The position numbers were made by a program, and so were the translations under genes. The notes under the pieces are model-generated. The model was given only the letters and a program-made list of their open reading frames with translations, had not been told where the DNA came from and did no database searches. A stretch of DNA of 62,639 nucleotides, taken from contig JAQXDW010000084.1 of NCBI GenBank assembly GCA_029251165.1, positions 1 to 62,639 on the forward strand, given 5' to 3'. Shown in pieces: positions 43,836-51,489 of this stretch (positions within the stretch are counted from its first letter, which is position 1; every line of letters starts with the position of its first letter). Source of the stretch: Myxococcota bacterium (lineage in GTDB: Bacteria; Myxococcota_A; UBA796).

Positions 43836-44837
43836 ATGACCATCCGCGTCGCGATCAACGGCTTCGGACGCATCGGCCGATGCATCCTCCGTGCAGGCTG
43901 GAGCAACCCGAGCATTGAGTTCGTCCACATCAACGATCTGACCAGCGACGAGATGCTGGCCCACCTCCTGAAGTACGACTCTGTGCATGGCACCTTCAAC
44001 GAGGATGTCTCTGCAGTCGAGGGCGGGCTGATGATCGGCGATACACTCGTCCCGACCACCGCCGAGCGCGACCCGACTGCCCTCCCCTGGCAGGATCGCA
44101 AGGTCGACGTGGTCCTGGAGTGCACTGGTGTCTTCCGCATGCGTGAGGGCGCAAGCAAGCACCTCACAGCCGGTGCGAAGCGGGTGATTATCTCTGCCCC
44201 AGCCATCGAGCCGGACATCACAGTCTGCATGGGCGTCAACGACAGTGATCTCAAGCCCGAGCACCGGATCATCTCCAACGCCTCTTGCACCACCAACTGC
44301 CTCGCGCCGGTTGCGAAGGTTCTCGACGAGACCTTCGGCCTCATCAGCGGCCTGATCACCACGGTGCACTCCTACACCATGGATCAGCGCCTCCTCGATG
44401 CGCCGCACAAGAAAGACTTCCGACGCGCGCGCGCAGCTGCCGTCAACATGGTGCCCACCTCGACCGGTGCCGCCAAGGCCGTCGGTCTGGTGCTTCCCCA
44501 GCTCGCTGGCAAGCTCAACGGCATGGCGATCCGGGTCCCGACCCCGAACGTCTCCCTGGTCGATCTGGTCATCACCACCGAGAAGCCGGTCACCGTCGAG
44601 GCGATCAACGCTGCGCTGACGGAGGCTGCAGCCGGCCCACTCAAGGGCGTCCTGGCTGCTGAGACCGCTCCCCTGGTCAGCGGTGACCTCGTCGGCAACC
44701 CCCACTCCTCCATCGCGGATCTCCCGCTCACCCAGACCATGGGTGACAACCTTGCCAAGGTCCTGAGCTGGTACGACAACGAGTGGGGCTTCTCCAACCG
44801 GATGCTCGATCTCACTGTCCGCATCGCAAGCCTGTAG
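43836..44837 (+). CDS. gap: Glyceraldehyde-3-phosphate dehydrogenase
   Basis: A 333-residue phosphorylating GAPDH that makes 1,3-bisphosphoglycerate with NAD+. NAD-binding INGFGRIGR at residues 8-16, catalytic ISNASCTTNCLAP with Cys151, HSYTMDQRLLDAPHKKDFRRARAAAVNMVPTSTGAAKA, and C-terminal WYDNEWGFSNRM. The start at 43836 has GAGG upstream and matches the family N-terminus. First gene of a gap-pgk-tpiA-secG operon. Confidence 0.97.
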   Translation: MTIRVAINGFGRIGRCILRAGWSNPSIEFVHINDLTSDEMLAHLLKYDSVHGTFNEDVSAVEGGLMIGDTLVPTTAERDPTALPWQDRKVDVVLECTGVFRMREGASKHLTAGAKRVIISAPAIEPDITVCMGVNDSDLKPEHRIISNASCTTNCLAPVAKVLDETFGLISGLITTVHSYTMDQRLLDAPHKKDFRRARAAAVNMVPTSTGAAKAVGLVLPQLAGKLNGMAIRVPTPNVSLVDLVITTEKPVTVEAINAALTEAAAGPLKGVLAAETAPLVSGDLVGNPHSSIADLPLTQTMGDNLAKVLSWYDNEWGFSNRMLDLTVRIASL

Positions 44838-44855
44838 ACCACCGGACATCACACC

Positions 44856-46040
44856 ATGAGCACTCCCACCGTCGAGGAGCTTGAGCTGGCTGCAGGTGAT
44901 GCGGTCCTCGTCAGGGTGGACTTCAACGTCCCCCTCGACGGAGATCGCGTCACTGATGACACCCGGATTCAGGCCGCCCTCCCGACCATTCGATACCTCA
45001 TCGAGCGTCGCTGCAAGGTCATCCTCTGCAGCCACCTCGGCCGCCCCAAGGGTCGTCGGAATCCAAAGCTGAGCCTGGAGCCCGCAGCCGCACGGCTCGC
45101 AGAGCTCATCGATGACGAGATCGTCTTCGCCCACGACACGGTCGGCGACAACGTCGAGCAGCTCATCCGAGATCTGCCGCACGGTGGTGTGCTGGTCGTT
45201 GAGAACCTTCGCTTCTCCGCTGGTGAGAAGGCCAACGCTCCAGAGCTGGCGGCTGCCTTGGCACGCCTCGCTCGCGTCTACGTCAACGATGCCTTCGGAG
45301 CGATGCATCGCGCACATGCCTCCATCGATGGCGTCGTTGCCCAGATGGAAAAGGTCGCAGTGGGCTTCCTGGTCTGCAGCGAGCTGGCTGCGCTGACCGA
45401 GCTGCGGGACACCCCCCGGCGTCCCAACGTCGCCATACTCGGCGGCGCAAAGGTCTCGGACAAGATCGGCGTCATCGATGCCCTCTCTCAGCGCTGCGAC
45501 ACCCTGCTCATCGGCGGTGCCATGGCGTACACGTTCCTCGCGGCTCGAGAGCAGCCGGTGGGCGCATCTCGCGTTGAAGAGGACAAAGTCCTCCTCGCCA
45601 CTCGAGTGCTGGAGCGATGCGAAGAGCGCGGCGTGACCGTGATGCTGCCGACTGACCACGTCGTCGCGCAGACACTCAAGGCCGACGCTGAGACGCAGAT
45701 CGTCGAAGAGATCCCTGAGGAATGGATGGGCCTGGACATCGGTCCCCAGACCCGAGCCGCTTACGGAGTCGCCATCGCAGCGGCGGCCAGCGTGTTCTGG
45801 AATGGTCCAATGGGAGTCTTCGAGATGGACGCCTTTGCTGCCGGCACCCGCGCGGTCGCAGAGGCTGTGGCGAGCAGCCCGGGTCACACGGTCATCGGCG
45901 GTGGTGACTCCGCCGCAGCGGCACGGAAGTTCGGAGTCGTCGATCAGGTCAACCATGTCTCCACCGGCGGCGGCGCCTCGCTGGAGTACCTGGAGGGCAA
46001 GGATCTTCCCGGAATCAAGGCCATCAAGGCACGGAGATAG
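44856..46040 (+). CDS. pgk: Phosphoglycerate kinase
   Basis: A 394-residue enzyme that transfers phosphate from 1,3-bisphosphoglycerate to ADP. LVRVDFNVPL-DG, LCSHLGRPKG, VLVVENLRF, ARVYVNDAFGAMHRAHAS, ILGGAKVSDKIGVID and the nucleotide-binding FWNGPMGVFEMD plus VIGGGDSAAAARKFG are all present. It lies 18 bases after gap and 2 bases before tpiA. Confidence 0.97.
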   Translation: MSTPTVEELELAAGDAVLVRVDFNVPLDGDRVTDDTRIQAALPTIRYLIERRCKVILCSHLGRPKGRRNPKLSLEPAAARLAELIDDEIVFAHDTVGDNVEQLIRDLPHGGVLVVENLRFSAGEKANAPELAAALARLARVYVNDAFGAMHRAHASIDGVVAQMEKVAVGFLVCSELAALTELRDTPRRPNVAILGGAKVSDKIGVIDALSQRCDTLLIGGAMAYTFLAAREQPVGASRVEEDKVLLATRVLERCEERGVTVMLPTDHVVAQTLKADAETQIVEEIPEEWMGLDIGPQTRAAYGVAIAAAASVFWNGPMGVFEMDAFAAGTRAVAEAVASSPGHTVIGGGDSAAAARKFGVVDQVNHVSTGGGASLEYLEGKDLPGIKAIKARR

Positions 46041-46042
46041 CC

Positions 46043-46804
46043 ATGGCTCGTCGAATCTTTGTCGCTGGCAACTGGAAGATGCACAAGGGACCGGCACAGG
46101 CCGATGCTCTGGCAACGGCACTGAAGGCTGCTCTCGTCGACGTCGTCACCGTCGATGTAGCGGTCGCGCCGCCGTCCATCTCCATTCCTGCGGTCTCCGC
46201 ACGCTTGAAGCACACAGGGGTTCACGTCGCAGCCCAGAACCTGCACCAGGCTGTTGGGGGTGCATTCACTGGGGAGCTCGCTGGTGAGATGCTGCGCGAG
46301 TCCGGCTGCTCCTATGTGATTGTCGGTCACTCAGAGCGCAGGCACGTCTTCGGTGAAGACGACGCCACCATCAACGCCAAGGTCCACGCCGCCTTCCGTG
46401 CAGGACTGCTCCCCATTCTCTGCGTCGGTGAGACGCTGGATCAGCGGCAGTCAGGAAATGCCGAGTCTGTCGTCACCGGTCAGCTCGCTTCCGGTCTCGC
46501 GGGCCTCGCGGCCGATCAGGTTGCCTCGGTCACCGTCGCCTATGAGCCCGTCTGGGCGATTGGAACCGGCCACACCGCCACGCCAGCACAGGCGCAGTCG
46601 ATGCATGCCACCATTCGAGAGTGGCTCGCGGGCAATTTCCCCGCGTTTGTCGCCAGGCAGCTACGAATCCAGTATGGGGGGAGCGTTAAGCCCCACAATG
46701 CCGCGAGCCTGCTCAGCCAGCCGGACATCGATGGTGCACTTGTCGGAGGCGCAAGCCTGGACGCAGAGAGTTTCGTGTCCATTATCAAAGCCGGCGCAAA
46801 CTAA
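46043..46804 (+). CDS. tpiA: Triosephosphate isomerase
   Basis: A 253-residue TIM barrel interconverting DHAP and GAP. The substrate-binding region AGNWKMHKG (Lys12), electrophilic His in VIVGHSERRHVFGE, catalytic Glu in VAYEPVWAIGTGHTATP and the phosphate-binding IQYGGSVKPHNA and GALVGGASLDAESF are intact. It is closely coupled to pgk upstream and is followed by secG. Confidence 0.97.
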   Translation: MARRIFVAGNWKMHKGPAQADALATALKAALVDVVTVDVAVAPPSISIPAVSARLKHTGVHVAAQNLHQAVGGAFTGELAGEMLRESGCSYVIVGHSERRHVFGEDDATINAKVHAAFRAGLLPILCVGETLDQRQSGNAESVVTGQLASGLAGLAADQVASVTVAYEPVWAIGTGHTATPAQAQSMHATIREWLAGNFPAFVARQLRIQYGGSVKPHNAASLLSQPDIDGALVGGASLDAESFVSIIKAGAN

Positions 46805-46819
46805 TCCGCAGGAATCCCC

Positions 46820-47134
46820 GTGCAGTTCTTCCTCACCATTCTCCACATCGTCCTGTCCATCTCCCTCATCTTGATCATTCTGCTCCAGCCGGGCAAGGAT
46901 CAGGGTGCAGTCTTCGGCGGAGGTGGCGGCAACAAGATGTATTCCCCCCGTGGTCAGGCCAATCTGCTGGGCCGTGCCACCACCGCAGTCGCGGTGCTGT
47001 TCATGTTCACCAGCATCAGCCTTGCCTGGTACAGCACCGAGCAGGTCCGAGAGGGCTCCAACATCGATGAGGTCTTGGAAACCGCTGAAGAAATTGAGGA
47101 AGGAGGCGGATTTGGCCTGCCCGCTGGCGACTGA
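46820..47134 (+). CDS. secG: Preprotein translocase subunit SecG
   Basis: A 104-residue inner-membrane protein with two helices (FLTILHIVLSISLILIILLQ and TAVAVLFMFTSISLAWY) around the conserved cytoplasmic loop QPGKDQGAVFGGGGGNKMYSPRGQANLLGRAT. It assists SecYE in protein export. Start is GTG with a short gap after tpiA; the tpiA-secG neighbourhood is common in bacteria. A T-rich run follows the stop without a convincing stem. Confidence 0.93.
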   Translation: MQFFLTILHIVLSISLILIILLQPGKDQGAVFGGGGGNKMYSPRGQANLLGRATTAVAVLFMFTSISLAWYSTEQVREGSNIDEVLETAEEIEEGGGFGLPAGD

Positions 47135-47167
47135 TTTTTTTTTCGATGTGAAGCGCCCATTTTGGGA

Positions 47168-47196
47168 TTGACACCGTGAAGCCGGTCGCATAATTA
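47168..47196 (+). promoter_or_regulatory. Promoter of tRNA-Leu
   Basis: TTGACA at 47168-47173. The -10 is CATAAT (15-base spacer) or TAATTA (17-base spacer). The tRNA begins 15 bases after. Confidence 0.65.
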
Positions 47197-47210
47197 CCGG
47201 GTGCCTACTC

Positions 47211-47294
47211 GCGAAAGTGGTGGAATTGGTAGACACGCAAGGTTAAGGACCTTGTGGCCGTTTGGCTGTGGGGGTTCGAGTCCCCCCTTTCGCA
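47211..47294 (+). tRNA. tRNA-Leu (anticodon AAG as read)
   Basis: A class II cloverleaf: acceptor GCGAAAG/CTTTCGC, D-arm GTGGAATTGGTAGACAC, anticodon stem CAAGG/CCTTG with loop TTAAGGA (positions 34-36 = AAG), a long variable arm around GCC-GTTT-GGC and T-arm GGGGG-TTCGAGT-CCCCC, discriminator A. CCA is not encoded. Bacterial tRNA-Leu for CUY codons normally has GAG; A34 would need deamination to inosine to read CUC. Confidence 0.93.
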
Positions 47295-47302
47295 CTGAAA
47301 AT

Positions 47303-47328
47303 CGGAGCACTTGCTCCGGTTTTTTTTT
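47303..47328 (+). terminator. Terminator after tRNA-Leu
   Basis: Stem CGGAGC/GCTCCG with loop ACTT, followed by a run of at least eight T. Confidence 0.93.
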
Positions 47329-47338
47329 GCCTGATGCG

Positions 47339-47497
47339 GTCTCGCCTGCTTTCCGCAGCGAGACTGCTGTGCGCGGTAGAACGTGTGGAACCGCAGCGGT
47401 TCTCAACGCTGCAGTGCGCACCAGCCAGAACCATGGCTCCGGGGCCACGCTCCGCTCGGTACCGCACACTATGGCCGCTCGGTACCGCACACCATGG
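47339..47497. repeat. Hairpin-rich spacer with two tandem 23-base repeats
   Basis: A bulged stem GTCTCGC(C)TGC/GCAGCGAGAC lies at 47339-47364. Two adjacent copies of a 23-base unit beginning CCGCTCGGTACCGCACAC (47452-47474 and 47475-47497) differ at one base; each contains the palindrome CGGTACCG and ends in ATGG. A partial inverse relative (GTGTGGAACCGC) lies at about 47384. The region is between tRNA-Leu and the 3' end of fur. Confidence 0.75.
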
Positions 47498-47524
47498 TGA
47501 GCCGGCCGAGTCTTCCCGCCTCGT

Positions 47525-47989
47525 CTACCGACGCTTGCGCTTGCGGGCTGCGCAGGCCGCAGTGTCCAGACAGTGTCCGAAGATGTCGTGCTGGTGCGAC
47601 GTCAGCCGAAAGCCTTTGGACGCCGCAATGACCTCCTGGCGGTCCTCGATAAGCTGGTCCTCGAACTCGACAATGAGCCCACATTTTTCACAGATGAGGT
47701 GATCATGGTGCTCACCTTCGAAGACCGGCTCGTAGCGCGTCTGTCCGTCTCCGAACCGGCGCTCGTGCGCAATCCCCGCTTCCGTGAACAGCTTCATCGT
47801 TCGGTAGATGGTGGCATGCCCAACGCCGGACATGCGGTTCTGGACAGCAGCGAGGAGCTCTTCGATGGCCATGTGCCGCTCTGATGACAGAAAGGCATCC
47901 AGGATGACCTGGCGCTGACGCGTATTCTTCAACCCGTTCTGTCGGAGATGCTCACTGAGTTGCTCACGTAGGGGCGTGTGGTTCTGCAT
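47525..47989 (-). CDS. fur: Fur-family metal-responsive repressor
   Basis: About 154 residues: winged-helix DNA-binding domain (LKNTRQRQVILDAFLSSERHMAIEELL ... GHATIYRTMKLFTEAGIA) and dimerisation/metal domain with HHDHLICEKCG (Zn-binding CxxC), GLIVEF and a second Cys pair GHCLDTAAC near the C-terminus, followed by a basic tail (RKRKRR). The start MQNHTP at 47989 has GGAGGTG 7 bases upstream. The HHDH motif and C-x5-C pair favour Fur over Zur or PerR, but metal specificity is not proven. Located downstream of the alpha operon. Confidence 0.85.
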   Translation of the reverse strand: MQNHTPLREQLSEHLRQNGLKNTRQRQVILDAFLSSERHMAIEELLAAVQNRMSGVGHATIYRTMKLFTEAGIAHERRFGDGQTRYEPVFEGEHHDHLICEKCGLIVEFEDQLIEDRQEVIAASKGFRLTSHQHDIFGHCLDTAACAARKRKRR

Positions 47990-48001
47990 GCTCACCTCCA
48001 T

Positions 48002-48041
48002 AACAAACTGCCCGGTCCTGAAGCATAACTCCAGAACCGGG
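48002..48041 (-). terminator. Terminator of the ribosomal (rplQ) transcript
   Basis: On the minus strand a 10-bp stem CCCGGTTCTG/CAGGACCGGG (one wobble) with an 11-base loop is followed by CAGTTTGTT. It lies between rplQ and fur, overlapping the fur leader. Confidence 0.75.
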
Positions 48042-48074
48042 CTGATGGTTTACGACGTACAAACACGCTGTAGG

Positions 48075-48581
48075 CTATTCCTCAGCGCCGCCCTCGTTGG
48101 CGACCGTCGCCTCTGCTGCGACTTCTTCGGGCTCAACCGCATCCGCAGTATCGACCGTCGGGTGGTCAACGACCAGCTCGATGAGTGCCATCGGAGCGTT
48201 GTCGCCGGCACGGAAGCCGAGCTTGTAGATGCGGGTATAGCCACCCGGCCGCTCGGCATAGCGCTCTGCGTACTCGTTGAACACGCGGTTGAGGGCATCT
48301 GCGTCGAGGACGTGCTTGCGTGCACGGCGGATGTTGTGAATCCGGGCTGCACGGAGCTTCTTGAACTCCACGCTGTCCGCTTCACAGGACTCGAGGGCAG
48401 AAGGCGGCACCTTCTTACCCAGGGTGATCACCCGATCCGCAATGCGCCGCAGCTCCTTGGCCTTGGCCTCGGTGGTCTTGATGCGGCCATGCATCATCAG
48501 CGAGGTGACCATGTTGCGGTACATCGCCTTACGGTGCGTGCTGTTCCGACCGAGCCGACGACCGGACTTCATGTGTCTCAT
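48075..48581 (-). CDS. rplQ: Ribosomal protein L17
   Basis: A 168-residue 50S protein. The core (MRHMKSGRRLGRNSTHRKAMYRNM, RPGGYTRIYKLGFRAGDNAPMALIELV) is standard. A C-terminal Ala/Glu/Val-rich tail of about 35 residues (after VDHPTVDT) is an addition compared with short L17s such as that of E. coli. It is the last gene of the alpha operon. Confidence 0.97.
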   Translation of the reverse strand: MRHMKSGRRLGRNSTHRKAMYRNMVTSLMMHGRIKTTEAKAKELRRIADRVITLGKKVPPSALESCEADSVEFKKLRAARIHNIRRARKHVLDADALNRVFNEYAERYAERPGGYTRIYKLGFRAGDNAPMALIELVVDHPTVDTADAVEPEEVAAEATVANEGGAEE

Positions 48582-48599
48582 GGTTCGCTCCTACCGGTC

Positions 48600-49604
48600 T
48601 CAGCGGACCCGGTCCTCGGGGAAGTTGTGCAACTTCATCCCGAGGGCCAGCTCCAGCTCAGACAGGATCTCTTTGATCTCGTTGAGGGACTTGCGACCAA
48701 AGTTCTTGGTCTTGAGCATCTCCGCTTCGCTCTTCTGAACGAGCTGGAAGATGTGCTCGATTCCTGCGTTCTGGAGGCAGTTTGCCGAGCGTACAGACAG
48801 CTCGAGCTCATCGACGCGCTTGAAGAGGTTGGGGTTCCAATCCTCCTCCGGCTCCTCGACTTCGTGCTTCGGCTCCTGCTCTTCGTGGAAGTTGATGAAG
48901 ACCTGGAGCTGCTCCTTGAGGATCTTCGCCGCGTATGCGAGCGAATCCGCAGGGGTAATGCTGCCGTCGGTCCAGACCTCAATGCTCAGCTTGTCATAGT
49001 CAGTGCGACGACCAACGCGTGCGTTGGTGACGATGTACTTGACCTTCCGAATCGGGCTGTAAAGCGCATCGATCGGAATGGTGCCGATGGGGAGGTCTTT
49101 GGTCTGGGCGAGATTGCCCGGAACGTATCCACGCCCCATCTTGACGATCATCTCTGCCTGGAACCGCCCGCTCTCCGTGAGGGTCGCGATGGGATGCTCC
49201 GGGTTGAGGACCTCAGCTTCACCGTTGAAGGTGATGTCACCTGCACAAATAACAACCGTCTTGCCGGACTCACCAGAACACTCAAGTGTTGCGGTCAGGG
49301 GCTCGCTGCTGGACGTGCGGACTCGCACACCCTTGAGGTTGAGGATGATGTTGGTGACATCCTCGACCACACCAGGGATGGATGAAAACTCGTGAAGGAC
49401 ACCCTCGATCTTCACTGCTGTGATCGCCGCGCCGTAGAGGCTGGAGAGCAGGATGCGGCGAAGGGAGTTGCCGATGGTCACGCCATAGCCACGCTCAAGC
49501 GGGCGAATGACGAACTTGCTGTAGGTCTTGCTGTCGCGGTTGTCCTGCTCGACACTACGCGGCTTGATGAGGGTCCGCCAGTTGGCGGCAATGATCTCTT
49601 GCAT
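48600..49604 (-). CDS. rpoA: RNA polymerase subunit alpha
   Basis: A 334-residue protein with the dimerising N-terminal domain (ERGYGVTIGNSLRRILLSSLYGAAITAVKIEGVLHEFSSIPGVVED) and the C-terminal domain (about 250-325) with helix-hairpin-helix VDELELSVRSANCLQNAGIEHI and LKTKNFGRKSLNEIKEIL, which bind UP elements and activators. The rpsD gene that usually precedes it is absent. Confidence 0.98.
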   Translation of the reverse strand: MQEIIAANWRTLIKPRSVEQDNRDSKTYSKFVIRPLERGYGVTIGNSLRRILLSSLYGAAITAVKIEGVLHEFSSIPGVVEDVTNIILNLKGVRVRTSSSEPLTATLECSGESGKTVVICAGDITFNGEAEVLNPEHPIATLTESGRFQAEMIVKMGRGYVPGNLAQTKDLPIGTIPIDALYSPIRKVKYIVTNARVGRRTDYDKLSIEVWTDGSITPADSLAYAAKILKEQLQVFINFHEEQEPKHEVEEPEEDWNPNLFKRVDELELSVRSANCLQNAGIEHIFQLVQKSEAEMLKTKNFGRKSLNEIKEILSELELALGMKLHNFPEDRVR

Positions 49605-49747
49605 GAATACTCCAGTGCGGCTTCTGCCTGCCAGGTCGAGCAGGCTCTACGCCGGATTGGAAAAAAGGGGCTCCACAACCGAACGGACAGACTCAGGCGC
49701 CTCAGGGCGCACGAGCCTGCCCAGCGGATGTGGACGACCTGTGAAAC
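49605..49747 (-). promoter_or_regulatory. Structured spacer where rpsD would be
   Basis: 143 bases between rpsK and rpoA contain no gene. A 6-bp hairpin GCCTGC/GCAGGC lies at 49626-49645, just before rpoA; a GCGCC-TGAG-GGCGC-type hairpin lies at 49697-49710; and six consecutive T (minus strand) at 49661-49666 follow GGAGCCCC. It may hold an attenuator or promoter for rpoA-rplQ. Confidence 0.4.
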
Positions 49748-50137
49748 TCAGACGCGCCGGCGCTTGGGGGGCCGACAGCCGTTGTGTGGGATGGGCGTCA
49801 CGTCGCGAATGCTGGTGATCTTGAGACCGCTGTGCGCGATGGCACGAAGTGCGGACTCACGACCCGAGCCAGGACCCTTGACATTGACGGCCGCAGCCTT
49901 CATGCCATTGTCCATGGCCTTGCGAGCGGCTTCCTCAGCGACCATCTGCGCAGCGAACGGGGTGGACTTCCGAGAGCCCTTGAATCCCTTTGCGCCTGCA
50001 GAGGCCCAGGAGACCGTGTTGCCAGCTGGATCGGTGATGGTGACGATGGTGTTGTTGAAGGTCGCCTGGATGTGGACCACCCCGGTGGGGATGTTCTTCT
50101 TGACCTTGCGTGAACCCTTCTTGCGGGGACCTGCCAT
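49748..50137 (-). CDS. rpsK: Ribosomal protein S11
   Basis: A 129-residue 30S protein: IPTGVVHIQATFNNTIVTITDPAGNTVSWASAG and the C-terminal PIPHNGCRPPKRRRV end are diagnostic. S11 sits on the platform near the E site. Confidence 0.98.
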   Translation of the reverse strand: MAGPRKKGSRKVKKNIPTGVVHIQATFNNTIVTITDPAGNTVSWASAGAKGFKGSRKSTPFAAQMVAEEAARKAMDNGMKAAAVNVKGPGSGRESALRAIAHSGLKITSIRDVTPIPHNGCRPPKRRRV

Positions 50138-50152
50138 GATTCCTCCAGAGCC

Positions 50153-50521
50153 TTATCGACGCTTCTTGTGCACAACACGACGCGGTCCCTTGCGGGTGCG
50201 GGAGTTGGTATGGGTACGCTGACCGCGAACAGGGAGGCCCTTCTTGTGGCGGATCCCCCGGTAGCACTTGATGTCGATCAGGCGCTTGATGTTCATGGCG
50301 ATTTCCTTGCGAAGATCACCCTCCACCTTGAAGTCACGCTGAATGACGTTTCTGATTGCTGCAACCTCAACCTCGGAGAGGTCCTGGGTGCGAACTTGGT
50401 GTTCCACACTGGCCTCATCGAGGATCTTCTGCGCTGTGGAGCGCCCGATCCCGAAGATGTAGGTCAGTGCAATGTCGATCCGCTTGTTCCGCGGAAGGTC
50501 GACACCTTCGATACGTGCCAT
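50153..50521 (-). CDS. rpsM: Ribosomal protein S13
   Basis: A 122-residue 30S head protein: MARIEGVDLPRNKRIDIALTYIFGIGRSTA and C-terminal RGQRTHTNSRTRKGP. It contacts the 50S subunit and P-site tRNA. First gene after rpmJ. Confidence 0.98.
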   Translation of the reverse strand: MARIEGVDLPRNKRIDIALTYIFGIGRSTAQKILDEASVEHQVRTQDLSEVEVAAIRNVIQRDFKVEGDLRKEIAMNIKRLIDIKCYRGIRHKKGLPVRGQRTHTNSRTRKGPRRVVHKKRR

Positions 50522-50527
50522 GGTCGG

Positions 50528-50641
50528 TTACCCCTGCCGCTGCTTGTGCTTGGGGTTCTCGCAGAGGATGCGAACCACCCCTCTGCGACGGACAACCCGG
50601 CATTTGTCACACATCTTTTTCACAGATGCCTGAACTTTCAT
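50528..50641 (-). CDS. rpmJ: Ribosomal protein L36
   Basis: A 37-residue protein (MKVQASVKKMCDKCRVVRRR and so on to KHKQRQG) with the zinc-binding set CxxC, Cys and His, so the zinc-containing form. It sits 6 bases before rpsM in the usual place, after map; infA, often next to it, is absent. Confidence 0.97.
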   Translation of the reverse strand: MKVQASVKKMCDKCRVVRRRGVVRILCENPKHKQRQG

Positions 50642-50669
50642 TGCTGCTCCTCGCCGGCTTCTGGCCGGT

Positions 50670-51476
50670 TCAACGGATGATAGGATCCATCGTCATGGTC
50701 TGATCGACCTCATCGAGGCGGGTCAGGATTTCCGGACCGTTCTCGGTGATTGCGATGGTGTGCTCAAAGTGTGCTGCGATGCTGCTGTCAGTGGTGACCA
50801 CTGTCCAGCCGTCCTGGAGGATTTTGGTCTTCCAGGTACCAAGCGTGACCATCGGCTCAATGGCGATGCACATGCCTGGTTTCAAGAGATCACCGGTCTT
50901 GGCTTTGCCGTAGTTGGGTACGGAGGGACGCTCGTGAAGAGCGCGGCCGATTCCGTGACCGACAAACTGGCGAACAATGCCGAGCTGGTGAGGCTTGATG
51001 GTTGACTCAATCGAGTGACCGATGTCGCCAATCCGTTGCCCGGGCGATGCCTGGGCGATGCCTACATACAAGCTCTGGCGCGTCGCGTCAAGGAGCTGAG
51101 CAATACGAGGCTCGGGTTCACCTAAAACAACCGTGAACGCCATGTCGGCATGGTAGCCACCATAGTGCAGCCCCATGTCGACAGAGAGAACATCGCCGCT
51201 CTCTAATGGCCGATCATTGGGAATGCCGTGGATGACCTCGGCATTGACAGAGGTACACAGTGTTCCTGGATACGGCGGTGTCCCTGGGGGCTGGTAGCCC
51301 TTGAAGGAGGGGTGCGCTCCCATGCTGCGGACCCGCTCTTCTGCGAGTCTGTCGAGGTGACGTGTGGTCACCCCAACCTTGATGTTCTCTCTAAGCATCG
51401 CAGCAACCTCAGCCAGGCGTCGCCCGTTGGCACGCATGACCGAGAGCTCCCACGGCGCTTTGAGGTGGACTCGCAT
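50670..51476 (-). CDS. map: Methionine aminopeptidase
   Basis: A 268-residue M24A enzyme removing the initiator Met. Metal ligands are in VDMGLHYGGYHADMAFT (two Asp), FVGHGIGRALHE (His), IEPMVTLG (Glu) and FEHTIAIT (Glu). Located between adk and rpmJ, as in many bacteria. Confidence 0.97.
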   Translation of the reverse strand: MRVHLKAPWELSVMRANGRRLAEVAAMLRENIKVGVTTRHLDRLAEERVRSMGAHPSFKGYQPPGTPPYPGTLCTSVNAEVIHGIPNDRPLESGDVLSVDMGLHYGGYHADMAFTVVLGEPEPRIAQLLDATRQSLYVGIAQASPGQRIGDIGHSIESTIKPHQLGIVRQFVGHGIGRALHERPSVPNYGKAKTGDLLKPGMCIAIEPMVTLGTWKTKILQDGWTVVTTDSSIAAHFEHTIAITENGPEILTRLDEVDQTMTMDPIIR

Positions 51477-51489
51477 CAGGTGAAGGCTG

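Noticed and set aside
43791..46121. A 776-codon open frame on the minus strand opposite gap, pgk and tpiA
   Set aside because: It is the antisense reading of three certain glycolytic genes; GC-rich codon usage keeps this frame open. No family motif, signal peptide or own ribosome site is seen.
47229..47262. Reading the tRNA-Leu anticodon as TAA
   Set aside because: That register breaks the anticodon stem; only the CAAGG/CCTTG stem pairs perfectly, which gives AAG.
47976..49385. A 469-codon open frame opposite rplQ and rpoA
   Set aside because: Antisense shadow of two conserved genes; composition without domain structure.
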